Part shown: piece by piece, positions 28,301 through 33,619 of the stretch
Numbering within the stretch: the stretch's first letter is position 1
How the letters are laid out: each line of letters starts with the position of its first letter
Source of the DNA: UBA4416 sp040387475
Lineage (GTDB): Bacteria > Bacteroidota > Bacteroidia > B-17B0 > Aurantibacillaceae
Direction of reading: 5' to 3'
Assembly: GCA_040387475.1 (NCBI GenBank)
Contig: JAZKDT010000035.1
Coordinates: forward strand, 1 to 64,000
Length of the DNA stretch: 64,000 bases
The notes under the pieces: generated by a model
Databases searched by the model: none
Seen by the model: only the letters and a program-made list of their open reading frames with translations
Told to the model about the DNA's origin: nothing
Translations under genes and position numbers: made by a program

Positions 28301-29423
28301 TTATTCTCGTAAGAGTATATGTTGTTGTAACCGTTGGGGAAACAGAAATTGAGGCAGTCGTTGCTCCTCCCGGCATCCAAGAGTAAGAAGTTGCACCTGT
28401 TGCAGATAGAACAGAAGAGCTTCCTCTACAAACGGCAGTGGGTGTTGCTACTATGGGCATTGTTGGAGTTGGAGTAACAGATACCTGAACTGCACTTGAA
28501 TAAGAGGTTATTGTCCCTGAACAATCACTTACGTTAAGTGTAGCGGTATAATTGCTGGTCGCGCCAGGGCATGCGGTAGCAGTTAAGCCTGTAGCAGTAA
28601 AACCTGATGGTCCGGACCAATTTACAGTAAATGTATTAGCCCCCGTTGGCATATATTGCCAGGCTTCATTTGTAGCAGTCCACGGAGCAAGTACGTTTCT
28701 GGTGGAAGGCGCAACAGCAGTAGTTCCCGTAGCGTTTTGTATTCCCATTAAACCTCTTCCAGATTGCCAGGAAGCACATGGCGTACTACTGGAAATATAA
28801 GTTTCAATAATATTTGTTCCCTCATGAAGTACTACTTGAAAGGTTGCTAACTGTGATGTACAACTATACGTTGGAATACTTGACCAATAGGCAATAAACT
28901 TACGGCATGGCGCAACTCCGGTAGTGTAAGTGAAAACCGCAGATGAACCTCCGGAAGACGGATCAATATCACGGTACGACACACAAATTGTATTGCCTGG
29001 ATGTTCTGATACATTCGGCAAAATAATATTGGTAGAAAAGTTTTCAGGACCATTTGCTAATGAAACATCAAACGTAATTTCTCCGTTACTGCCAACTAAT
29101 AATTGATTAAATGTATTACCAAAATAACAAAAATTAAAGCCAATATTTACCACCGGGCTCCACAAATCATCAATATTACCTATAGCGGCTGTTCCGCCAG
29201 AATAAGGAAACGGTGAATGAGGAATTGAGCCAACTGAATAACTGCTTGTTGATTTAACCGGAACAATAGTAGCAGTTAAACTTGCACATTGTCCAGAACA
29301 AATGGTTGTACTGGCCCCTGTTCCTGCTTGTGCATTAATTGATGGGCATGTTTGAGAAAGGGATACCTGATGTGTAAAAACTGCAAGTATTAAAAATTGA
29401 AAAACTTTGTAGAAAATATTCAT
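19389..29423 (-). CDS. giant SprB-like surface adhesin with tandem Ig-like repeats and T9SS type B sorting domain
   Basis: A 3,344-residue exported protein. Signal peptide 1-23. Residues ~50-315 form a unique N-terminal beta-rich head with several cysteines. Residues ~318-2425 are 29 tandem Ig-like repeats of ~73 residues, each with two conserved cysteines and the motifs YTWNPG and TTTYTVTG. About 2426-2825 are five longer repeats (~79 residues) with WSGPSSFTS and VAGDYTV. Two DUF11-like domains follow, one with a Ca-binding-like DSDNDGDPTNND. The last ~95 residues are a type B, gliding-motility-associated domain (VFTPDGDGKNDFF, FNRWGSKVYEN, LPQGTYYYII). It should be exported by T9SS and held at the cell surface, acting in adhesion, gliding or biofilm. 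The PorP/SprF and OmpA genes follow in the operon. It is larger than most Bacteroidota adhesins but smaller than SprB (about 6,500 residues). Confidence 0.93.
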   Translation of the reverse strand: MNIFYKVFQFLILAVFTHQVSLSQTCPSINAQAGTGASTTICSGQCASLTATIVPVKSTSSYSVGSIPHSPFPYSGGTAAIGNIDDLWSPVVNIGFNFCYFGNTFNQLLVGSNGEITFDVSLANGPENFSTNIILPNVSEHPGNTICVSYRDIDPSSGGSSAVFTYTTGVAPCRKFIAYWSSIPTYSCTSQLATFQVVLHEGTNIIETYISSSTPCASWQSGRGLMGIQNATGTTAVAPSTRNVLAPWTATNEAWQYMPTGANTFTVNWSGPSGFTATGLTATACPGATSNYTATLNVSDCSGTITSYSSAVQVSVTPTPTMPIVATPTAVCRGSSSVLSATGATSYSWMPGGATTASISVSPTVTTTYTLTRINGSCSTTQTISLVVNANPTVTATRSTPVLCSGGTATLTGGGASTYIWNPGGLVGTSVTVSPTITTQYTVTGTTSFGCTGTRTISIAVSTSPTITASASSPTACSGSALTLSASGGNTYNWMPGSLSGASVVITPTVNTTYTVTGTNAAGCTGTNTVSITVTPGIDFTATATPSAVCSGQSTTLTATGVTSYTWLPGPLTGSIVIVSPASSTQYTVTGSNGGACTATKYVSALISVPNINATRSSVSICAGSSATLSSTGGVSYTWAPGGMTGTPIVVTPTSTTVYTVTGTNAIGCTNTKTISISVLTNPTASISATSLSLCPGFSSTLTASGGTSYTWTPGSFTTTAITVTPSASTIYSVNVRNASGCISTGTLDITVFPATTISPVSSPTVICSGSNSTLTATGASTYTWNPGALTGSNVVVSPSVTTNYSISGTDMNGCTGTATIDVTVSTISLTATSNPTILCSSSTATLTGSGASTYTWSSGSTSGSTLVVTPASTTIYTLTGTDTQGCTASTTLNLSVGVTPTVTASASSPTVCEGTPVTLSSSGATTYTWLPGALTGSVVAPSPSVSTTYTVNGENSAGCIGTNTVFVFVNPAPVVTASNTPAILCSGNNGTLTASGASTYTWNPGNMSGSTVIVAPLSTTVYTVVGTSTLNCTGSATVNLKVTITPTISASSSPTVICEGNSAVLSGGGAFTYTWNPGALIGSTVSVSPSVTTTYTLTGDNGFGCISTNTVVLNVNPSPTITASASPTIVCSGFSSTLTANGGSTYTWMPGSLTGATVAVNPLSTTIYTLTGVDALGCSNSETVTLSVSNPTITAASNPTVLCSGGNATLTAIGASTYTWSPVSLTGSTITVTPTITTTYSVSGTDGLGCINTTTIDVVVSSNPTLLLSASSTTICAGSTTTLTGNGAATYTWNPGSLTGTSVTVNPSSTTTYTVDGNNGAGCIASETITINVNSAPSLSITATPTVLCVAGSVTLTASGANTYTWNPTSSNAASIVDTPSLTTTYTVTGADIIGCTSTETISVNVGSSTITASANPTVICSGQTTSLSVNGASSYTWNPGSLTGSNIAVTPSTTTTYTVDADNGAGCITSETLTVVVNPNATFTLAASANTICSGLSATLTATGASSYTWNPGALTGTMAVVAPSVTTIYTVTGSNGTCSNTSTISLTVNATPTITATSNPTTVCIGNTATLTGTGASTYTWNPGALTGATISVTPTITTTYTLNTTDLLGCTATQTVDVAVSNLTVSATASSNTICAGNTTTLTGAGSTTYTWNPGNLAGTTAVVNPTATTLYTVTSTNGLGCTATNTILITVIANPTITATPSPTAICAGNTASLTANGSLTYTWSPGALTGAMVTVTPTVTTTYTLTSDNGIGCTNSETVTIIVNANPTLTLTASSNTICSGSSSTLTASGATSYTWNPGVLTGTTTVVSPTITTTYTVDGDNGLGCTGNNTITINVSTAPTLTISASSTTLCAGSVTLTANGGTTYTWSPVAGATASIVDSPTITTTYTVTSDNGTGCIGTQTITVNVNTIPTLTLSASANTICLGNSTTLNATGATSYTWNPGALTGSSALVSPTIATTYTATGDNGGGCTNTETITISVGPALTVTATASSSTICAGTSATLTGNGATSYTWNPGATTGSTTVVNPTVTTTYTVDADNGSGCIANSTVTINVNAIPTLTISATSTSLCTSGTVTLTASGATTYTWMPLAAVTPSVTDNPTVTTIYTVTGADAIGCTNTETISIGVSITPTVTASSTATTICAGASATLTGNGAASYTWNPGSLTGTTTVVSPSVTTTYTVDGDNGAGCTASNTITINVNAAPSLSIASTSTVLCSAGSITLTASGGTTYTWSPISATTASVVDSPTITTTYTVSSDNGTGCIGTETITVNVGVSPSVSITSSPTGTICVGTTATLTASGASSYTWNPTGATTNTITDAPSVTTTYTITGDNGFGCIGTNTFVLDVAPGASITAVANPTAVCANATVNLSASGAITYTWMPMNISGATVTATPLVSTTYTVLGDNGTCVASSTVFVDIIPGPANVTASVSADITCLTPTVNLFGNTTTSPVTYSWTGPGSYTSTVQNPTGITQGGTYTLEVTDALSSCITTSMVTISTNTTVPGLTALASGSLGCVTTVTLTAASTTTNVLTYNWSGPSSFTSAIQSPTTSVAGDYTVTANDGLTGCNATSTVTVGTGTVLVTFTATASGSLTCIGDVTLTATPSSTNAVTYLWNGPSSFTSTIQSPTTTVAGDYTIAVTDVASGCSSSSIVAVGTNTVGPNLTAVTSGSLGCATSVTLTASTTSTNTLTYAWFGPSSYTAAVQSPTATVAGDYTVNAMDALTGCSSTSTVSVGTNTTIPLLGIAVPGPVLGCNTTVTLSVITIPTPPYHFNWSGPSSFTSTVQSPTTSVAGDYTVTVTDSTNGCSNTVSINVSTNTLVPVFTATAVPATCTGTITNNDGTIIIAGYNGSTDTYDMSQAATYTGTATYLSGNTIPFGGILTNTLVNPSVPMPYTIRVFSNNGCFKDTTVMLTPTTCTVTSGGNVLGMTKAVSTPTFVNNTAYNVTYTVVATNASSANLTNFSVIDDLNTTFPLPTTYSVISAPVVTSLNSSLTANSAYDGSAQNDMLLPATSTLTAGRKDTIVFTVQINPNGFFGPFNNSAIGFGFDGALTISDISNTGFAWDSDNDGDPTNNDTATVVSLIPNTQIGVAKNGIVSEILADKTLDVTYTISIKNLGNDTITFVQLMDTINIPSPAQYVIKSGPSASGSLVANNNYNGNSDIALLNASLSKLAPGQMETITLVLNVTPNGLKSITNIAIGSGIGADGGIAKDSSNTGTESDPNGNGVATENGENIPTVLELPDVELFIPEVFTPDGDGKNDFFVIKGISGRTVKVTVFNRWGSKVYENDAYDNTWNGTPNVSGLMIGNSTLPQGTYYYIIEFEDGADDPVNGYVVLQY
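20950..22145 (-). repeat. five tandem ~79-residue (~238 bp) repeats in the giant adhesin
   Basis: Units share LGC, WSGPSSFTS, QSPT, VAGDYTV and VGTNT in the same order. Boundaries are approximate because I set them from the protein. They differ from the upstream 73-residue units in length and in the second half, so they arose as a separate expansion. Confidence 0.85.
22146..28472 (-). repeat. 29 tandem ~73-residue (~219 bp) Ig-like repeats in the giant adhesin
   Basis: I counted 29 consecutive units by the recurring pattern C-x-G ... TLTASGA-x-x-YTWNPG ... TTTYTVTG ... GC ... TI-x-V. Each carries one cysteine near position 15 and one near position 60, probably a disulfide. Units are divergent enough that a base-level tandem-repeat search may split them. 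An A-B dimer superstructure is visible in four places (see findings). Confidence 0.9.
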
Positions 29424-29430
29424 AACGCAA

Positions 29431-29877
29431 TTATTGAACGGTTAAAGTAAGGCTGTTAAGACTTTGAGGATTCATACAATCTAAATCGTCAACTTTTTTT
29501 ATTTCGGTTAAAGAAAGTGCTTTTGAATTATCGGTTAAAGATCTTGAAAAGCTTGTTTCCTGCACTGACATTTCAAAGTATTCAGTAGATCCTAAGGAAT
29601 ATTTTTTTAAAAGAACCAAGCATTCTATTCTAACCAGATAAGCAAAGTGCATACTGGCTTTTTGGTCAGTGTTATAAAGCTTTACGGCTGCTTCTTGATT
29701 TTTAATTAAGTCTTTAAAATTTGCAGTATAACTGTTGTTATTTTCGCGAATCATGTTTTTTTGAACACCTCGCAGAGCAACATTGTTTTTATTGATAAAA
29801 GCTTTAAGTTCAGCAGGAGTTTGCGCTTTAGCAACAGCACAAAATAATAGCACGGATAAAAATAGATTTAGCCTCAT
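29431..29877 (-). CDS. small exported protein heading the adhesin operon, family not recognised
   Basis: 148 residues with a type I signal peptide (MRLNLFLSVLLFCAVAKAQ). The mature part of ~129 residues is mostly helical, with an N-terminal TPAELKAFINKNN and two late cysteines. I recognise no family. It ends seven bases before the giant adhesin and shares its promoter region, so it should be made with it. By position it stands where sprC/sprD stand relative to sprB in F. johnsoniae, but I see no convincing similarity and do not transfer the name. A periplasmic or surface partner of the adhesin is the most economical guess. Confidence 0.75.
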   Translation of the reverse strand: MRLNLFLSVLLFCAVAKAQTPAELKAFINKNNVALRGVQKNMIRENNNSYTANFKDLIKNQEAAVKLYNTDQKASMHFAYLVRIECLVLLKKYSLGSTEYFEMSVQETSFSRSLTDNSKALSLTEIKKVDDLDCMNPQSLNSLTLTVQ

Positions 29878-30165
29878 ATTTGAAAAATAAAATTTGTGTT
29901 AAAGATACGAAATTCTAACAATTATTAACATGTTTTAAACAATTTCCATTTTTGTACACGAGGCATGCCTTTTTTAATCCGCAATTTGTTGTAAATCAAT
30001 GTTTTAATGTTAGAGATTATCGCGGCACAGGATAACTGTTTCCAAAGTTTAACCCAGTTGAATCGAACAAATTTGTGGGTTGACATGTTAAATCTGCATC
30101 TACATCTAAATTTATTGCCATAACTTGAAAAACAGGTTATTTTTAACCCCTTAAATTAAAAAATT
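29878..30165. other. divergent control region between the adhesin operon and the phosphorelay genes
   Basis: 288 bases. On the minus strand TATCTTTA (29907-29900), one mismatch from TAnnTTTG, precedes the operon start at 29877, but I see no good -33 box. On the plus strand the perfect inverted repeat GGTTA-TTTT-TAACC (30135-30148) contains TATTTTTA, 18 bases before the receiver gene; it may be a promoter element with an operator or a weak hairpin. No convincing ORF is present. Confidence 0.4.
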
Positions 30166-30555
30166 ATGCATTCCCGTACCCCAAAACTTTTTATTGTTGA
30201 AGATAATTTTATGTATTCCTATACCCTTGAATCTATTTTTAAAGAGAGGGAAAATTTCAAGGTAACTTCATTGTCTTCCGGACGAGAATGTATTGAACTT
30301 TTAGACAATAATCCCGATGTTATAATCCTTGATTATAACCTTGAAAGTGATATGACGGGGTTCGATATTTTTAAAACAATTCATGCTAAAAAGCCACTTA
30401 TTCCGGTTATTATTATATCTTCTCAATCCGATTTACAAATTGTATCAGACCTTTTAAAAAATGGAGCTTTTGACTATATTGAGAAAAAAAGCATTGAAGT
30501 TACAATAGAAAAACTTCATCAATCTGTTTTAAAGGCGCTCAAATCAAAATTATGA
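30166..30555 (+). CDS. single-domain response regulator (receiver only)
   Basis: 129 residues, all receiver domain. The acidic pair lies in FIVEDNFMY, the phospho-acceptor is Asp56 in VIILDYNLE, the switch Ser is in IIISSQSD and the conserved Lys is in DYIEKKS. There is no output domain, so it acts as a phosphoryl shuttle or by protein contact. It overlaps the next gene, a hybrid kinase with an HPt domain, by four bases (ATGA). Together with the downstream receiver gene it forms a phosphorelay module divergent from the adhesin operon. Confidence 0.92.
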   Translation: MHSRTPKLFIVEDNFMYSYTLESIFKERENFKVTSLSSGRECIELLDNNPDVIILDYNLESDMTGFDIFKTIHAKKPLIPVIIISSQSDLQIVSDLLKNGAFDYIEKKSIEVTIEKLHQSVLKALKSKL

Positions 30556-33119
30556 GCTTAAAAATCAAAATTATTTTAACTTTTTGTTTGAGTATTCTCA
30601 TTCTTATTTTAATTGGAATTTTTGCATTTAAAAATATTAATGATTACAAAGGCGCTTCCGATTGGGTGCACCACACTCAAAAAGTAATTTCGCAGGTTGA
30701 GCGGGTTTTATTGGATGTGCAGGACATTGAAACAGAACAGCGTTTGTATGTGATAACCGGAGAAGAAAAATACCTTGAATATTATGACCAGGGATTGAAG
30801 AATGTAAGAAATGATTATCTGGCGACAAAAAAATTAATAGCAGATAATCCGAAACAGCTTTCATTATTAAATAGTATTTACGCTAAGATTAGTTTAAGAA
30901 TTGAGTTTTCCAAAAGGGCCGTTGACCTTCGCAGGACCGATGGATTTGAAGCGGCTAAAAAACTCGTATCTACTGGCCGTGGCGAAAATTTAATGAAAGC
31001 AATCAGATTACTCGTGGAAAATTTTATATACCGCGAAGAAACTTTGCTTATACAACGACTGGAGGTAGCTAACAAGGACTTCTCAACCGTAACAAGGATT
31101 ATTTTGTCAAGCATTACTTTAGCAATTGTTTTCGTTTTAATAGCTTTATATCTTTTTATCCATGATTATAATAAACGAATCGCATCTGAAAAGAAAGTGA
31201 TTGACAGTGAAGTACGTATCAAAAAAATGTTGGATAGCCTTCCGGTAGGCGTATTTATCGTTGATAACAAAGGTAAATCATATTATTCCAACTCTAAGTC
31301 TCGGCAAATTTTAGGAAAGGGTATTATGCCTGGTGCTAATGCCAACGAATTGCCGGATGTGTATCGCGCGTATCAGGCAGGTACAAATAGTTTGTACCCT
31401 ACAAATAAGCAACCTATATTACAAGCACTTAAAGGTAACAACGTTCTTGGACTTGAGGATATTGAAATTGAAAGGGATGGCAGGAGAGTTCCTTTAAGAA
31501 TTAGTTCAACTTACATAACAGATTCGGAGGAAAAAATTGAATACGCTATTTCGGTTTTTGAAGATATCACAGATGTAAAAGAGAACGAAAAAAAGTTGGT
31601 ATTGGCAAAGAAATTGGCGGAAGAAGCGGTTATTTTGAAAGAAACTTTTTTAGCTAACATGAGCCACGAAATCAGAACGCCAATGAATGCCATACTTGGA
31701 TTTACAGATCTTTTATTAAGAAAAAATTTGCCTGATCAGGAAAAAGATTACGTTAAAACGATTAAGACATCCGGCGAAAATTTATTGAGAATTATTAATG
31801 ATATACTGGATGTTTCAAAAATCGACTCAGGAATGATGACCTTTGAAAAACATCCGATAAGTATAAAAGAGATCTTCTGTTCATTAAACATCCTTCTTTC
31901 TAACAAAGCTCTCGAAAAAAAATTAAACCTATCATTTGAATGTGAGGATAAATTAAACTTTACTGTTTTGGGCGATCCAACACGTTTAACACAAATCATC
32001 GTTAATATTGTTGGCAATGCGATTAAGTTTACCAAAAAAGGAGGCGTTGAGGTTTTAGCAAAAGTAAAACAGGAAACGACTGAAAATTACGAAATTGAAT
32101 TTTCAGTAAAAGACACAGGAATTGGTATTGCCGACGATAAATTACAATTTATATTTGAAAGATTTCGGCAAGCTGAAGTTCATACAACCCGTAATTATGG
32201 CGGAACTGGTTTAGGACTTAGCATCGCAAAGCAGCTCATAGAATTACAAGGCGGAAGCCTAGATATTAAAAGCGCAGAGGGATTGGGTTCCGTATTTTCA
32301 TTTGTGCTGCCATTTCAAAAAACAAACGAAATATATCGTGTTGATGCCAATCATCATGCGTTGATTGACGCTGATCAATTTCAGCATCTTAACATTTTGT
32401 TAATTGAGGATAACCCGGTGAATATTAAGTTTATTGAAAGTTTGTTTTTACAGTATCAAATAAAAATTAACGTGGCCGAAAATGGCAGAATTGGAGTTGA
32501 AAAAGTAGAAGCAGGGAAATACGATCTTATATTGATGGATATTGAAATGCCTGAAATGAATGGGTATGATGCTACAAAATACATTCGCGAGGAACTAAAA
32601 AGTAATGTGCCAATTATTGCCATGACAGCGCATGCTATGTCGGGAGAGAAAGAAAAATGTTTGCAATTGGGGATGAACGATTATATTTCAAAACCGATCA
32701 ATACCGAATTATTATTTGAAAAAATACTTACTTCGACCTCTTCTATTAAAAAGGCAATTCCTTCTCAAAACGACTCACTTATCAACCTCGAATTTTTGTC
32801 AAAAGCTGTTTTGGGAAATAAAGAAACGATGATCAGTATCATTGATATTTTCTTAGAGCAAATTCCTGAAGATCTTTTGGAAATAAATGCTGCGGTAGTA
32901 AAATCAGATTTTGCGACAATTAAAAAACGCGCCCATCGAATGAAGTCTTCCGCTTCTATTTTAGGTATTGACCGGCTAACAATGGTTCTGGAAGAGCTTG
33001 AAATACTTGGACAGAAGGCACAGGATATAGGTAGAATTGCGATTTTAAATAATCAGTTGATTGAACTTTGTACCAAATCAATACAAGAAGCGCAAGACAA
33101 AAAACACATATTGATTTAA
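30552..33119 (+). CDS. hybrid sensor histidine kinase (CHASE3-PAS-HisKA-HATPase-REC-HPt)
   Basis: 855 residues with a complete multistep phosphorelay in one protein. TM helix ~7-26; a periplasmic CHASE3-like helical sensor ~30-180 (DIETEQRLYVITGEEKYLEYY is typical); TM helix ~182-204; PAS ~220-340; HisKA with His372 in MSHEIRTPMNAILGF; an ATPase domain with IVGNAIKFT, DTGIGI and GTGLGLSI; a receiver with Asp663 in LILMDIEMPEMNG; and a C-terminal HPt domain with His795 in RAHRMKSS. All phospho-transfer residues are present. The HPt domain is likely to pass phosphate to one or both of the flanking stand-alone receivers. CHASE3 ligands are generally unknown. Confidence 0.93.
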   Translation: MSLKIKIILTFCLSILILILIGIFAFKNINDYKGASDWVHHTQKVISQVERVLLDVQDIETEQRLYVITGEEKYLEYYDQGLKNVRNDYLATKKLIADNPKQLSLLNSIYAKISLRIEFSKRAVDLRRTDGFEAAKKLVSTGRGENLMKAIRLLVENFIYREETLLIQRLEVANKDFSTVTRIILSSITLAIVFVLIALYLFIHDYNKRIASEKKVIDSEVRIKKMLDSLPVGVFIVDNKGKSYYSNSKSRQILGKGIMPGANANELPDVYRAYQAGTNSLYPTNKQPILQALKGNNVLGLEDIEIERDGRRVPLRISSTYITDSEEKIEYAISVFEDITDVKENEKKLVLAKKLAEEAVILKETFLANMSHEIRTPMNAILGFTDLLLRKNLPDQEKDYVKTIKTSGENLLRIINDILDVSKIDSGMMTFEKHPISIKEIFCSLNILLSNKALEKKLNLSFECEDKLNFTVLGDPTRLTQIIVNIVGNAIKFTKKGGVEVLAKVKQETTENYEIEFSVKDTGIGIADDKLQFIFERFRQAEVHTTRNYGGTGLGLSIAKQLIELQGGSLDIKSAEGLGSVFSFVLPFQKTNEIYRVDANHHALIDADQFQHLNILLIEDNPVNIKFIESLFLQYQIKINVAENGRIGVEKVEAGKYDLILMDIEMPEMNGYDATKYIREELKSNVPIIAMTAHAMSGEKEKCLQLGMNDYISKPINTELLFEKILTSTSSIKKAIPSQNDSLINLEFLSKAVLGNKETMISIIDIFLEQIPEDLLEINAAVVKSDFATIKKRAHRMKSSASILGIDRLTMVLEELEILGQKAQDIGRIAILNNQLIELCTKSIQEAQDKKHILI

Positions 33120-33152
33120 TTTTTTCTTATTTTTAATACAAAATTTTATACT

Positions 33153-33569
33153 ATGAATTTTCTAAAAAAATTATTTAAACCAAAAGCAACTAAAAGCGGG
33201 ATCATATTTGTGGTGGAAGATAATCCGGTGTATGCAAAAACACTGGAATCATTTATTAAGTCTAATTTTCCGGAAGTAAAAGAAGTAAAGGTTTTTCCCG
33301 TTGGTGAAACATGTTTGCTTGAACTTCACAGAGATCCTGATTTGATCATCATGGATTATTTTTTGGATACCAAATATTTTGATGCTGAAACAGGATTAGA
33401 GATTATTAAAAAAATTCGCATTGAGAGGCCGGAAACCAATATTGTTATTTTAAGTTCGCAAAGTGATATTGAAGTGGTTGTAGAAGCTACCAAAACATAT
33501 CACTGCACTTACATTAGAAAAGATGAAGGCGCGTTTGAAAGAGTAGGTGAAGTTATCAGGGAAATATAA
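33153..33569 (+). CDS. single-domain response regulator (receiver only)
   Basis: 138 residues: a basic N-terminal stretch (MNFLKKLFKPKATKSG), then a receiver domain with IFVVEDNPVY, the phospho-acceptor Asp68 in DLIIMDYFLD, the switch Ser in VILSSQSD and Lys in YIRKDEG. It resembles the receiver gene at 30166 (same VEDN-x-x-Y-x-x-TLES start and SSQSD), so the two are probably duplicates either side of the kinase gene. The last gene of the operon, followed by a terminator. Confidence 0.9.
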   Translation: MNFLKKLFKPKATKSGIIFVVEDNPVYAKTLESFIKSNFPEVKEVKVFPVGETCLLELHRDPDLIIMDYFLDTKYFDAETGLEIIKKIRIERPETNIVILSSQSDIEVVVEATKTYHCTYIRKDEGAFERVGEVIREI

Positions 33570-33587
33570 GTTATAATTTACTATAAT

Positions 33588-33617
33588 AAAAAAGCCTTTC
33601 AATTTGAAAGGCTTTTT
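33588..33617. terminator. bidirectional terminator between the phosphorelay operon and secA
   Basis: AAAAAAGCCTTTC / GAAAGGCTTTTTT with an AATTT loop. It lies only a few bases from the secA stop codon on the opposite strand. Confidence 0.9.
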
Positions 33618-33619
33618 TG

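Noticed and set aside
20149..28386. Many + strand open frames of 60-130 codons opposite the giant adhesin (for example 25822-26205)
   Set aside because: They are antisense to the Thr/Ser/Val-rich repeats, have Val/Pro/Thr-biased composition with the same 219-bp period, and show no independent gene features.
22146..28472. Regular spacing suggesting a CRISPR-like array
   Set aside because: The period is ~219 bp, units are translated throughout in one frame, and there are no short identical repeats with unique spacers.
30007..30123. 38-codon + strand ORF in the adhesin/phosphorelay gap
   Set aside because: No signal, motif or promoter supports it; the length is what chance gives in a 288-base gap.
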